This document shows positions 48,965 through 57,615 of a stretch of 64,000 bases of DNA, in pieces. The notes below the pieces were generated by a model. It did not search any database. It saw only the letters and a list, made by a program, of their open reading frames with translations, and had not been told where the DNA came from. Source of the stretch: Ardenticatenaceae bacterium (GTDB taxonomy: Bacteria > Chloroflexota > Anaerolineae > Promineifilales > Promineifilaceae); NCBI GenBank assembly GCA_020634435.1, contig JACKBS010000021.1, forward strand, positions 10,019 through 74,018, written 5' to 3'. Positions within the stretch are counted from its first letter, which is position 1, and every line of letters begins with the position of its first letter. The position numbers and the translations under genes were made by a program.

Positions 48965-50590
48965 TTACTCAATTTCCTCGGCCAAAAAGCCCAGCTTACC
49001 CCACGCTTGCCAGCGGGCCACGTTGAATGAAGTCCAGCGCTGCCAGGTGGTGTCGGTGGCCAGAGATTGGTAACGGCCGTCTAGCTCTGTCCAGATCAGC
49101 TCGTATGGCGTGCCGTAACAATCCAAATCTTCATAGTCAAAGGTCCACGAACTGATGCAGAAGGCGGAAAGCTGCTCTTCAGCATCGCCAACTGTCAAAT
49201 TCAGGCCGCGCACCAGCTGGGGCACAGCATCATCGGACAGGCTGGTGAGGTACGCCACGTCCAGGTCACCCAAACGCACGTAGCGATCCAGGTTTTGCCG
49301 GGCAATAAACGCGTCTGGGTTGATGAGGTTCAGCGTAGCTACAAAACCCATCACCGCCAGCAAAGCGCCGATGGCAAAGCGGTCCGGTCGAACCCACAGC
49401 GTCAGCAAAAACCAGACCAGCGTCACGGCCAACCAGGCCATGCAGACGTAGACAATCAGGCGCAGCTCGGTGTAGCCAAAGGCCGCTTCGTACAGCGTCA
49501 TGCGCCGCCAGGCCGAAACCAGCATTACCAGCACCAGGCCCACCAACACACTGCCCAACCCGTTGAACAGGCGAATCTGCCCCTTGTTTTCGCGCCGCGA
49601 CAGCCAGTTGAGTCCCAAAATCAACAGCATCGTCAGGATGGCCACCGTGAGCAGCTCAAAAAAGCCGCGCCGGGCGTAGTCGGCAAAGGTGTAGCCCGCT
49701 TCGGTAACGTTGGCCGCACCGCCAAACAGGTAGGTGAACTGAATGCCCACAAAAGCGGCAAACAGCATGTTCACCAGCACCAAAATGGTGCTCGTCTCGA
49801 TAAAGCCAATCGAAAAATAGTTCGGCAGCTTGGTCAGGCCACGTTCTAATTCGCTTTGCTCTTCGTCTTCGGCGCGACGGGTCAGCGCCAGGGCCAAGCC
49901 GCCCGCCAGCACCACGCTGAGCATCACAATAATCGTGCCACGCCAGATCCACTCGGCCACATGGTCAAAGATGTCCAGCGAGAACAAATCCTCCACGTAG
50001 TCAGCAAAAATCAGGTCGGCCGAGCTAAGTAAAACAGTGAAGACGAGCAGTACCGGTAGGGCAAACAGCAGCCCACGCAGCAGCGGCAGCAGGCGGCGAC
50101 GGCCGTTTCCATTTAGCCGTATCTCTTCCACCGTGGGCCGAATCACCGGGGCCGACAGGGCCAAACTGCCGCCAAAAACACGCAGCGGCAGCAGGGCGTA
50201 GCCAAACAAATTCAGGTTTTCTACGCGCCCGGCAGCGTAAAAGAAGGCCAGGTAGGCTAGCAGGCACATCACGGCCAGCACGTTCAGCGTGGTGAGCGTG
50301 CTGTTGGTGCGCAGCATGGCCATGCTGGCAAAAAAGCCCAGCGGCAGCAGCAGCCAAAGGTTCCGTTTAGCCGGGATGATGGCCTCGTGACGGCCGTTCC
50401 ACCACAGCCCGCCCACCACCAGCAGCACAAACAGCAGCAGCGAAATGCCCAGCGGCTTGTCGTAAAACAGCCAGTCGGCAATGATGCTCAGGGTAACGGC
50501 AGTTTGCACCAATCGTACCGGCGCTTGCAGGGGAAATGGCTTAGAAGGTTCAATCGTTTCAGCAATGAGTTCGTCTTGTGTGGTTTCCAT
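48965..50590 (-). CDS. DUF4173 polytopic membrane protein
   Basis: This 541-residue protein has about 12 hydrophobic segments and the DUF4153/DUF4173 pattern, including L-L-P-L-L-R-G-L-L-F-A-L-P-V-L-L-V-F-T-V-L-L-S-S-A-D and a large loop D-Y-V-E-D-L-F. F-G-Y-T-E-L-R-L-I-V-Y-V follows near residue 370. A soluble C-terminal domain of about 110 residues follows the last segment. Function unknown. GGAGCTGAC precedes the ATG. Confidence 0.83.
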   Translation of the reverse strand: METTQDELIAETIEPSKPFPLQAPVRLVQTAVTLSIIADWLFYDKPLGISLLLFVLLVVGGLWWNGRHEAIIPAKRNLWLLLPLGFFASMAMLRTNSTLTTLNVLAVMCLLAYLAFFYAAGRVENLNLFGYALLPLRVFGGSLALSAPVIRPTVEEIRLNGNGRRRLLPLLRGLLFALPVLLVFTVLLSSADLIFADYVEDLFSLDIFDHVAEWIWRGTIIVMLSVVLAGGLALALTRRAEDEEQSELERGLTKLPNYFSIGFIETSTILVLVNMLFAAFVGIQFTYLFGGAANVTEAGYTFADYARRGFFELLTVAILTMLLILGLNWLSRRENKGQIRLFNGLGSVLVGLVLVMLVSAWRRMTLYEAAFGYTELRLIVYVCMAWLAVTLVWFLLTLWVRPDRFAIGALLAVMGFVATLNLINPDAFIARQNLDRYVRLGDLDVAYLTSLSDDAVPQLVRGLNLTVGDAEEQLSAFCISSWTFDYEDLDCYGTPYELIWTELDGRYQSLATDTTWQRWTSFNVARWQAWGKLGFLAEEIE

Positions 50591-50659
50591 GTCAGCTCCA
50601 AAAGAAGATATAAAGAGATTTGAGATGGGAGAATTGGTTAAACATCCCCCATCTACAAT

Positions 50660-51064
50660 TTACCGCTTCAAAAAGTAAAAGATCGTGACGGCGCCCAGCG
50701 TGTCCATCGTGATGTCCAAGACCTCATCCCACGCTGGAATGTAATGTTTAAAAGAGGCAATCTGCAGAAACTCCTGCATAAAGCCCAATAAAAAGATCAG
50801 GCCAAGATACAGCCAAAAGTGCTGCCGCAAGCGGGGGAAAATCAGCAGTAGGCCACCGCCCATCAGAAAGAAAACGGTGTAGTGGCCAACGATGTGCGCC
50901 AGTTGCGTACCAAAAATGAAGTTGGCCACGGTATCAAAACCCGGCGAGACAGTTGCCAGCCAGCCAAAGGGGAACAGGGCGGTGGCAATAAATACCAGCA
51001 AGGCCAAAATGAGATACGGCCGTTGCCTCACTTTCATTCTGTTTTCTCGATTCTGTAATTGCAT
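50660..51064 (-). CDS. VanZ-like membrane protein
   Basis: This 134-residue protein has four hydrophobic segments. A-H-I-V-G-H-Y-T-V-F-F-L-M-G, then G-F-M-Q-E-F-L-Q-I and A-W-D-E-V-L-D-I-T-M-D-T-L-G-A, give the VanZ pattern (conserved H, E-x-x-Q and D-x-x-x-N/D-x-x-G). The family is linked to glycopeptide resistance and cell-wall polymers, but most members are uncharacterised. ATG at 51064 follows AAGGAG; the longer upstream frame overlaps the next gene and is not likely used. Confidence 0.8.
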   Translation of the reverse strand: MQLQNRENRMKVRQRPYLILALLVFIATALFPFGWLATVSPGFDTVANFIFGTQLAHIVGHYTVFFLMGGGLLLIFPRLRQHFWLYLGLIFLLGFMQEFLQIASFKHYIPAWDEVLDITMDTLGAVTIFYFLKR

Positions 51065-51087
51065 AATGTTAGCTCCTTCGTAAGTCG

Positions 51088-51753
51088 TTATCGCACCAGA
51101 TTGGTGATAATGTCCCAGAGGTAGGTGTAAAAATTGTCTTGTGGAATGCGGAACAACATGAAGGTTGATTCCCGCCCAACATATGGGGCTAAAATGTAGG
51201 CCATCTGTGATCCCACAAACATATAGAGCATCATCCAAATGGGCAGCAAAAAGCCGACATTGCCGGACTCGTCGCCAGATAGGCGGCGAATGTAGTGAAA
51301 ATTTTTGTGGATGTAAGTCAGTCCAGCTGCCCCGCAAATGATGAAAATCAATACATGCATAAGCATCAGAAATTCGTAGCTAGAGCCGCTTAGGAGAAAA
51401 AAGATCGAAATCGGTGCAAAAGATGCCAGTAACACGGAATTTACGGCCACGCCCGTAAGTAAAACTGTCAACGTTTGGCTTAAAGATAGGCGTGAGCCGA
51501 ACAACAATCCCAGAAAATGGAGCGTGGATAGGCAAATCAGCAGGGTAATGAAAAAGAGCGCAGGAACTTTGAGGGCAGAAACGGCCGCTTGCAGCAGCGA
51601 ATGGCGCAATCCCATCGAGAATCCATAAATCGCCCCGCCGGCCAAGACAATACCGGTTAACCGCACCAATTTATTTTTAAGCGCTACATCATTGACAACA
51701 TCGTTACATAATGCTTCACTACTCTTGATGATTGATTCCGCCGTAATTTGCAT
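51088..51753 (-). CDS. Yip1-like polytopic membrane protein
   Basis: This 221-residue membrane protein has about five hydrophobic segments. The order is a soluble start, then G-A-I-Y-G-F-S-M-G-L-R-H-S-L-L-Q-A, V-P-A-L-F-F-I-T-L-L-I-C and F-G-S-R-L-S-L-S-Q-T-L, typical of Yip1/YIPF-like bacterial proteins. No catalytic motif is visible. AGGAGG lies close before the ATG. It is upstream of the VanZ-like gene on the same strand, 24 bp apart, so they are likely co-expressed. Function unknown. Confidence 0.7.
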   Translation of the reverse strand: MQITAESIIKSSEALCNDVVNDVALKNKLVRLTGIVLAGGAIYGFSMGLRHSLLQAAVSALKVPALFFITLLICLSTLHFLGLLFGSRLSLSQTLTVLLTGVAVNSVLLASFAPISIFFLLSGSSYEFLMLMHVLIFIICGAAGLTYIHKNFHYIRRLSGDESGNVGFLLPIWMMLYMFVGSQMAYILAPYVGRESTFMLFRIPQDNFYTYLWDIITNLVR

Positions 51754-51881
51754 CGCTGCCTCCTGATTGGTTAACTTGGCTCATCATAACTGTTTGACCG
51801 ATCAGGTATCGACGCTTTAATTGCGGACAACTTTGCACTCAAGTGCTTGAACATTTTCAGCGAAAGAAGGATGTTACCCCT

Positions 51882-52616
51882 ATGCTGAAATTACTCATTG
51901 TGGAAGATAATGAAAAATTGCGACCGGCTCTCAAGGCAGGTTTAGAAGATTTAGGCACGGTGCAGGTGGTGCATGACTGCCCCACGGGTGAGGAAGCGCT
52001 GGAGTTCTGTCTGCGCCAGACGCCAGAGGTCATTTTGATGGATGTGCAGCTGGCCGGAGTGATGAATGGGATTGAAACGGCCGTTGCTATCCGCCGCGAA
52101 TTTCCCCGTTTGCCCGTTGTGTTCTACTCCATCCAGGATGACGACGAGTATTACCGGGCCTTTCGCCGCAGCGGCATCCTTAGCCACTATGCCTACGTGC
52201 GCAAGTCCAACTACCTCCTGCCCACGATGATTGTGCCGTTGCTTGAAGATGCGGTAAACGGCCGTTCCTTCATCGATCCCGACATTGAATCCCGCGTGCA
52301 AGAAGTGCGCCGCAAAGACGAAAATGCGCCGATGGACATTCTGGAGCCCAACGAGCAGGCCGTCGCCCGCATGGTGGCCCAAGGCATGAGCAACGAACAG
52401 ATCGCCGCCCGCATGGGCTTCCGCGACAAGCGCACCATCAGCCGGATCAACGGACAAATCTACACCGCCTGGGGCCTCAACGACACCACCACCGACGAAA
52501 AAGTCGCCCGCACCCGCGTTGCCATCATCCTCAACGCCGGGCAATTTATCCACTGGGATGAAGAAGGCGTGCCACACATCCTGGACGATCACGGCGAGTG
52601 GACACCCTGGGAATGA
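51882..52616 (+). CDS. Response regulator with HTH output domain
   Basis: This 244-residue regulator has a receiver domain with E-D at the phosphate pocket and phospho-acceptor Asp54 in V-I-L-M-D-V-Q-L-A-G. The C-terminal region has a LuxR-like helix-turn-helix, E-P-N-E-Q-A-V-A-R-M-V-A-Q-G-M-S-N-E-Q-I-A-A-R-M-G, followed by K-R-T-I-S-R-I-N-G-Q-I-Y. ATG at 51882 follows AAGGA. A tandem-word hairpin and then the cognate kinase gene follow, so the two form one unit. Confidence 0.88.
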   Translation: MLKLLIVEDNEKLRPALKAGLEDLGTVQVVHDCPTGEEALEFCLRQTPEVILMDVQLAGVMNGIETAVAIRREFPRLPVVFYSIQDDDEYYRAFRRSGILSHYAYVRKSNYLLPTMIVPLLEDAVNGRSFIDPDIESRVQEVRRKDENAPMDILEPNEQAVARMVAQGMSNEQIAARMGFRDKRTISRINGQIYTAWGLNDTTTDEKVARTRVAIILNAGQFIHWDEEGVPHILDDHGEWTPWE

Positions 52617-52619
52617 GCC

Positions 52620-52684
52620 GGTAATCGGTAAGCCGTAAACGGTAATCAGTCTTACCGATTACGGATCACCGTTCACCGTTTACC
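52620..52684. repeat. Tandem-word hairpin (CGGTAATC family), copy 2
   Basis: Degenerate CGGTAATC/CGTAAACGG words on the left face GATTACGG, TCACCG and TTTACC words on the right. It lies between a response regulator and its kinase, ending 3 bp before the kinase ATG, where a ribosome-binding site would be expected. Confidence 0.8.
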
Positions 52685-52687
52685 AAA

Positions 52688-54850
52688 ATGAGCGATATCC
52701 TCCTTCTCGATTGGGCCATCATGGCCGTAAGCCTCTTTAACACCATCATGCTCACCTGGCTGGGCCTCACGGTGGTGTTCAACGCCGACCGGCGAGACTG
52801 GGGGGTGTGGATTGCCACTGCCGGGCTGCTGCTTGGGGCGCTCTTCTTCGTCAGCCACACGGCAATCGTGGGGCTAGGCCTGACGCAGCTCACCTGGCGC
52901 AATATGATTTTTTGGTGGACGGCAGGACTGGTGCCTGCCATCATCTTGCCCTTTGCCTGGTACATCATCATTCTTTGGTACACCGGCTTTTGGAACACGC
53001 CGCACAGTCAACTCCGCCGCCGCCAGCGCACCTGGCTGACCATCATTACCGGTATGCTTGTGTCTGGATTAGTGGCCCTGTTTACTGGCGTTATTCTCCT
53101 GGCGCTTCCGTCGCCTCAGCTTAATCCGCTCCGCGTGTTTTTCCGCTACTCCATTGCCGGAATTCCTTTTTTGGCCTTTGGCTACTCGGTTTATGTGCTT
53201 GTATGTATCGGCCTATCGCTGGATGCGCTGCGCCAGCCCGCTGCCTCGCGCCGGGTGATGGGTTTGGTGGCGCGCCGCCGGGCCCAGCCCTGGCTCTCGG
53301 CCGCTTCGCTGGCGCTGATGGTTGTCTCACTGCTTGTCACTGGCGTGGTATTGTGGATTGTGCAGGATGCGCGTCAGCGCACCTTTATTGAAATTTACCT
53401 GGATGCGCAGCTAACCATTGCCATACTTGACCTGCTCATTGCCAGCATTATTGCGGTTGTGATTGTTCTGTTGGGCAGAGCGGTAGTGTCTTACGAGGTG
53501 TTCACGGGCAAAACTTTGCCGCGTGGTGGTCTGAAGCGCCAGTGGCGGCAGGCGCTGATGCTGGCGGCCGGATATGCGATTGTGATTGGTGGCACGATGG
53601 CGGTGCATTTACGGCCGTTATACTCCCTCCTCCTCACTGCCATGCTCATGACCTTCTTTTTTGCCATGGTTAGCTGGCGCACTTTTGCCGAACGCGAACG
53701 GTACATTGCCCATTTACGGCCGTTTGTGGCCAGCAACCGCCTGGTCGAGCAGCTCATTGCTCAAACCGATCCGCAAGAAGTGGACTTTATCACCCCGTTC
53801 TACGCCCTCTGCACCGATGTGCTGGGTGCCCGCGTGGCTTATCTGGCCGCGCTTGGCCCGATGGCCCCGCTGGTTGGCCCACCGATCAGCTATCCATCGT
53901 CCGCACAATCGCTGCCCGCCCTGGCCACCATCGCCAACCGCTTTACCGGAACCAAAAACGAGATGCTTTTTCTTGATGCAGACGAATTTGGCGCGGCAAT
54001 TTGGGCCATCCCACTATGGAGTGAGCGCGGGCTCTCTGGCGTGCTGCTGCTGGGCGAAAAAAGCGACAGCGGCTTGTACACGCAAGAAGAAATCGAGATT
54101 GCCCGCGTCATTAGCGAGCGGCTCATTGACACCCACGCCAGTGCCGAAATGTCGCGCCGCCTGATGGAAATTCAGCGACAGCGGTTGGCCCAATCGCAAA
54201 TCATTGACCAAAAAACCCGCCGCGTCCTCCACGATGACATCCTTCCAGACATTCAAGCGGCACTCATCGCCCTCAGCAGCGAAGCCGCCAACGGCCGTTC
54301 AGGCAATGAAAAAACGCAGCGCGCCCTAAAGCTAATGACCGACGCCCATAAGCAAATCTCCGACTTGCTGCACGACATGCCAACCACGTCTGCGCCAGAG
54401 GTGGCGCGGCTGGGCTTCATCACGGCCTTCAAGCAGGTTGTGGAAAATGAGTTTTCTACCGTTTTTGATACGGTTCACTGGGAAATTTCGTCAGAAGCAG
54501 CCGCAGCAGCAAAAAGCTTGCCTACGCTGACGGCTGAAGTTGTCTTTTATGCAGCACGAGAGGCGGTGCGTAATGCCGCAAAACATGGGCGGGGTGGGAA
54601 GGCGGAACGGCCGTTAACGCTCACCGTCCACATGGAACACAGCAAGGAACTCACCATCACCATCACCGATGATGGTGTGGGGCTGGGCAACAGCGATACG
54701 TCGGGATCTGGTCAGGGGCTGTCGCTGCACAGCACAATGATGGCCGTGGTGGGTGGTGAAGTAGTGGTTGATACGGCCGCACACCAGTTCACGCGGGTCA
54801 CAATCAACGTACCGGTTACACCTGCGCCTTCTTTTGCCAGTAGCGCATGA
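52688..54850 (+). CDS. Sensor histidine kinase with multi-TM and GAF-like domains
   Basis: This 720-residue kinase has about nine N-terminal hydrophobic segments (residues 1-340), a GAF-like domain (about 350-480) and a HisKA_3-like helix, K-T-R-R-V-L-H515-D-D-I-L-P-D-I-Q-A-A-L. The HATPase domain has an N box around F-Y-A-A-R-E-A-V-R-N-A-A-K-H-G and a G1 box in I-T-D-D-G-V-G-L-G-N. His515 is the phospho-acceptor. Its partner is the preceding response regulator. The 3' end overlaps the convergent MBL-fold gene by 35 bp. The signal is unknown. Confidence 0.9.
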   Translation: MSDILLLDWAIMAVSLFNTIMLTWLGLTVVFNADRRDWGVWIATAGLLLGALFFVSHTAIVGLGLTQLTWRNMIFWWTAGLVPAIILPFAWYIIILWYTGFWNTPHSQLRRRQRTWLTIITGMLVSGLVALFTGVILLALPSPQLNPLRVFFRYSIAGIPFLAFGYSVYVLVCIGLSLDALRQPAASRRVMGLVARRRAQPWLSAASLALMVVSLLVTGVVLWIVQDARQRTFIEIYLDAQLTIAILDLLIASIIAVVIVLLGRAVVSYEVFTGKTLPRGGLKRQWRQALMLAAGYAIVIGGTMAVHLRPLYSLLLTAMLMTFFFAMVSWRTFAERERYIAHLRPFVASNRLVEQLIAQTDPQEVDFITPFYALCTDVLGARVAYLAALGPMAPLVGPPISYPSSAQSLPALATIANRFTGTKNEMLFLDADEFGAAIWAIPLWSERGLSGVLLLGEKSDSGLYTQEEIEIARVISERLIDTHASAEMSRRLMEIQRQRLAQSQIIDQKTRRVLHDDILPDIQAALIALSSEAANGRSGNEKTQRALKLMTDAHKQISDLLHDMPTTSAPEVARLGFITAFKQVVENEFSTVFDTVHWEISSEAAAAAKSLPTLTAEVVFYAAREAVRNAAKHGRGGKAERPLTLTVHMEHSKELTITITDDGVGLGNSDTSGSGQGLSLHSTMMAVVGGEVVVDTAAHQFTRVTINVPVTPAPSFASSA

Positions 54851-55721
54851 TGCCATCTACGCTCATGTACAGTGGATTGGCGGCTGCATAATGGGCAATG
54901 GCTTCCTCGCCCAATCCTGCCTGCCGTGCCCGGTCAGCAAACCAATTTTCATACGCCGTCACAATTTCATCGCGGTTTAATCCGGCTTGCATTTGCGCTT
55001 GGATGAAAACGGCCGTTTCTCGCACCAATCCCTTCACTGTTTGTAAGTAGTTAGCTACATCGTCTACTGGTCCAAAGTGCGTCGGGTAAATCCGCCGAAA
55101 GTTTTGCGCCAGCAGTCGATCTAACGTTGATTCCCACACTTCCAGGTCAAATTCGGGCGGTGGTGCGGGCACATCAGGCAAATTCCAACCAGGCAAGCGT
55201 GCGGCTGCCGCATCCCCTGTGAACGCTATATCGCCAATCACAAACACATGATGGTGCCGCGCATGGCCAGGTGTTTCTAACGCCTGAATGTGTAGACCTG
55301 CCACATCCAAAAAGTCGTTATCGAACACTTCGGTTACTTTTTCGGCCGGTGCAGGCAGCATTTCCCCCCAAAGCATATCCATCTTGTCGCCATAAATGCG
55401 CTGGGCACTGGCCAGCAATTTTTCTGGGGCAATAAGATGGCGAGCACCAAAGCTGTGCACGTAAATTTGGGCACCTTGCTGCGCCCACCAGCCTGCTGCC
55501 CCGGCATGGTCGAGGTGAATGTGGGTCACCAGCACATGTTTGATTTGCTCTGGTTCAAAACCGCGCTGCCGAATCTGGTGCAAAAGTGTGTTGAGGGTAG
55601 AACCTGGACCCGTTTCAATCAAAATCGGTCCTTCTGGACCAACGATGAGGTAAACGGCCGTTATCTCTTTTAGACCCTGAAAATTGAGGTCTAGAACGTG
55701 GATATCTGGTTGTGTCATCAT
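54816..55721 (-). CDS. MBL-fold metallo-hydrolase
   Basis: This 301-residue protein has the metallo-beta-lactamase core motif T-H-I-H-L-D-H-A-G, with later G-H-A-R-H-H and G-D-A ligands and the final H-F-G-P-V-D-D block. Such enzymes hydrolyse lactones, thioesters or phosphodiesters. On the minus strand TATTAT lies exactly 6 nt before the ATG and there is no ribosome-binding site, so the message is probably leaderless. The next in-frame ATG is at 55718. It overlaps the kinase gene tail by 35 bp. Confidence 0.88.
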   Translation of the reverse strand: MMTQPDIHVLDLNFQGLKEITAVYLIVGPEGPILIETGPGSTLNTLLHQIRQRGFEPEQIKHVLVTHIHLDHAGAAGWWAQQGAQIYVHSFGARHLIAPEKLLASAQRIYGDKMDMLWGEMLPAPAEKVTEVFDNDFLDVAGLHIQALETPGHARHHHVFVIGDIAFTGDAAAARLPGWNLPDVPAPPPEFDLEVWESTLDRLLAQNFRRIYPTHFGPVDDVANYLQTVKGLVRETAVFIQAQMQAGLNRDEIVTAYENWFADRARQAGLGEEAIAHYAAANPLYMSVDGIMRYWQKKAQV

Positions 55722-55727
55722 GTAGCA

Positions 55728-55733
55728 ATAATA
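55728..55733 (-). promoter_or_regulatory. -10 box of MBL-fold gene, leaderless geometry
   Basis: Minus-strand TATTAT with 6 nt before the ATG at 55721; no clear -35. Confidence 0.45.
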
Positions 55734-55791
55734 TCATTTTATCCCTAGAATGCCGGATCATTTTTTCCGCTTGTGCTTAAAAAAATATCGA

Positions 55792-57078
55792 TCAGCCCAA
55801 CTGGTCACTTTCCATCACTTGCCACAGTTGGTAACGGCCGTTACCAACCCCACGCCAGTAATGATCTTGTTTTGGATTGCGCAGGTACGATTTGGCTGCT
55901 AAACGGCCGTTGTCAAAAAAGCGCCGCGCAATCCTGGTACGTTGACCGTTCCCCGTCATCCCTTGCATAAACAGGTCTGTCAACGCCCGATTGATCCGCT
56001 TTTGGCGTCCTTTTGGCTGTTGGGTATGAGGCCCAACGTAGCTGTTTGGTAGCTGCCAGGCCACGTAACTTTTGCCGTGCGGCCCTTGCTGTCCCTTAAA
56101 ATCCTTAAACTCAAATGTCGCTCGCCCCTGTTCCCAGCCCCGCGCCTGGAGGGCTTCCGTGGTCGCTGCGGCACCAATGGCAAACTGTGCCTGCTTTTTG
56201 ACGCGTGCTTTGCGCTCATAGCGGCGCTGTGTGCGTGGTTGAACGGCCGTTAGCCGGGCCACCGTGGTCCGTGCAATAGGGCCACTGGTATGCTCGGCCC
56301 GTTCACGGCTGCTATGGAATGCGGCATATAGATGAGCCCGCACTGTGCCAATGCCCTGGCGCAAAATAGCCACAGGCAGCGCCACTGGCCGCATCTTCAG
56401 CCGGACAATCCCCAAAGTAAACGCTACCTTCGCCACCGATCGCAGCCAGATACGGCCGTTCTCCCGCACCCAGAAAGTATTATCTCCTTGCCCCAATAGA
56501 TTGCGCAGTTGCCGCACCCCGCAAAAACGGAGGTCGCCGCGTTTGCTGGTAAAAACCTGTCGTGCTCGTGCTTCGGCCACCCAGCCGCAGCCAACAACGT
56601 CTACCGCTTGCAACAACAGCCACAGTCGCCCGGCCGCAACCTGTTCCTGCCGCAGCAGGCTAATGGCGACATCAGGATACAGTTTGATTGTCTTGGGCAG
56701 GGTAGGGGAATTAGAAACGGCCGTCTCAGCTGAGACGGCCGTAATACTGAAATTATCGGATTGTGCTGGCTTGTCACTGGGTAACGAGCGGCGGATGGTT
56801 TGGGTAACGGCTGCGGTAAATCCCGCACTTTCCCAGCCTAAATGTGGCGGTAATTGGGTAACGGGGGTGTGGGTGAGCGACGGCCGTTTACCATTTCGCT
56901 CAGCTTCAAACAAAGAAGCTTGCTTCCCGTCAGTCCCCGATTTGGAGACCTGAAGCTCTGCGCGCAGCTGCAATAGGCGCAGTTGCGCAGCTTGCAGCTC
57001 GCTCGAAATGGCGTGGCCCAATGTGCCCACAAACGGCTCAACTTTGTGGGTAGAGGCAACATTAAATACACCTGACAA
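55792..57078 (-). CDS. Putative DNA-binding (replication-initiator-like) protein, unrecognised family
   Basis: This 428-residue basic protein was not recognised. It has an N-terminal variable region, a middle segment Y-P-D-V-A-I-S-L-L-R-Q-E-Q-V-A-A-G-R-L-W-L-L-L, then a predicted helix-turn-helix in G-P-I-A-R-T-T-V-A-R-L-T-A-V-Q-P-R-T-Q-R-R-Y-E-R. A C-terminal K-G-R-Q-K-R-I-N-R-A-L-T-D-L segment follows, a layout seen in some plasmid/phage initiators (weak resemblance). The start is TTG at 57078 without a ribosome-binding site. A candidate minus-strand promoter (TTGACA 57496-57501, TAGACT 57473-57478) would give a leader of about 390 nt, antisense to the structured RNA at 57138-57287. Confidence 0.55.
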   Translation of the reverse strand: MSGVFNVASTHKVEPFVGTLGHAISSELQAAQLRLLQLRAELQVSKSGTDGKQASLFEAERNGKRPSLTHTPVTQLPPHLGWESAGFTAAVTQTIRRSLPSDKPAQSDNFSITAVSAETAVSNSPTLPKTIKLYPDVAISLLRQEQVAAGRLWLLLQAVDVVGCGWVAEARARQVFTSKRGDLRFCGVRQLRNLLGQGDNTFWVRENGRIWLRSVAKVAFTLGIVRLKMRPVALPVAILRQGIGTVRAHLYAAFHSSRERAEHTSGPIARTTVARLTAVQPRTQRRYERKARVKKQAQFAIGAAATTEALQARGWEQGRATFEFKDFKGQQGPHGKSYVAWQLPNSYVGPHTQQPKGRQKRINRALTDLFMQGMTGNGQRTRIARRFFDNGRLAAKSYLRNPKQDHYWRGVGNGRYQLWQVMESDQLG

Positions 57079-57102
57079 AATGAAATCAGCACATCTGATC
57101 CA

Positions 57103-57131
57103 TTGACAGGGGTACAGCCCTATGTTATGCT
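57103..57131 (+). promoter_or_regulatory. Promoter of structured small RNA
   Basis: TTGACA (57103-57108), a 17-bp spacer and TATGCT (57126-57131) form a strong sigma-70-like promoter with expected start near 57138. Confidence 0.8.
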
Positions 57132-57137
57132 TCTACC

Positions 57138-57287
57138 CAGCATTAGTGAGCTACCTGGGGACAAAAAATCCCCCTCCCCACTAAAGGGGCACTGTCTTAA
57201 AAGGTGTTGGCGGCACCAAAACAGTCTGAAAATGGTAGCTTGCTTATACAAATCAAGGCCAGGCGTTTAAACGCTTGGCCTTTTTTT
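57138..57287 (+). ncRNA. Candidate structured small RNA of unknown class
   Basis: Between the promoter above and an intrinsic terminator, about 150 nt contain no ORF of note but fold well by eye. An 11-bp closing stem (57145-57155 with 57234-57244) encloses three hairpins: GGGGA/TCCCC (57157-57173), CCCC/GGGG (57176-57189) and a fourth element with ACTGT/ACAGT (57191-57195, 57221-57225) enclosing GGTG/CACC. It does not match 6S, SRP, tmRNA or RNase P landmarks. It could be a regulator of the divergent gene, whose leader may be antisense to it. Confidence 0.65.
57255..57287 (+). terminator. Intrinsic terminator of small RNA
   Basis: AAGGCCAGGCG (57255-57265) pairs with CGCTTGGCCTT (57272-57282), one G-T wobble included, around a TTTAAA-type loop, followed by seven T residues. 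Confidence 0.92.
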
Positions 57288-57580
57288 ATGCTTGCTCTTA
57301 ATGAGCGCACTCCTCACGTTGACGGCAAATTGCAGCACGAAACGGCCGTTTTCACCCCCTGTAAATTCCTCAGAAGGCAAAACTAAACTAATAGATCGTC
57401 TAGCTTGTAACTTTAGATCAGTTATTGGCGATCTGCTGCATATTTGATATACATAATCACGTAAGTAGGGCCAGTCTAACAGAATAAATAGCCTATGTCA
57501 ACTAATCTATATGCTATAGATTGCAAAAAATACAAGGTTATATGCCCAAAGTAACCTAATGAGTGCCGTCTATCCCCCTC

Positions 57581-57609
57581 TTGACAACCATTTGTAGCTT
57601 GTATACCAT
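57581..57609 (+). promoter_or_regulatory. Promoter of ExeA/TniB-like ATPase gene, leaderless geometry
   Basis: TTGACA (57581-57586), a 17-bp spacer and TACCAT (57604-57609). Six bases separate this -10 from the ATG at 57616, so transcription should start on the start codon. Confidence 0.55.
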
Positions 57610-57615
57610 ATTGCA

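Larger units (their letters stand above)
57079..57615. other. Divergent control region with structured small RNA
   Basis: This 537-bp region between the divergent HTH protein and ATPase genes holds a complete small-RNA transcription unit (57103-57287), an AT-rich segment (57370-57560) and promoters for both sides. It has one ACGGCCGT copy near 57340. Confidence 0.6.

Noticed and set aside
48965..50590. Opposite-strand ORF 49295-49849 as a gene
   Set aside because: It is a shadow of the DUF4173 gene and gives low-complexity Gln/His-rich sequence.
57138..57287. Small RNA as 6S, SRP or tmRNA
   Set aside because: It is multi-branched, not a long rod, and lacks the conserved GNAR/loop motifs of SRP and the tRNA-like domain of tmRNA.
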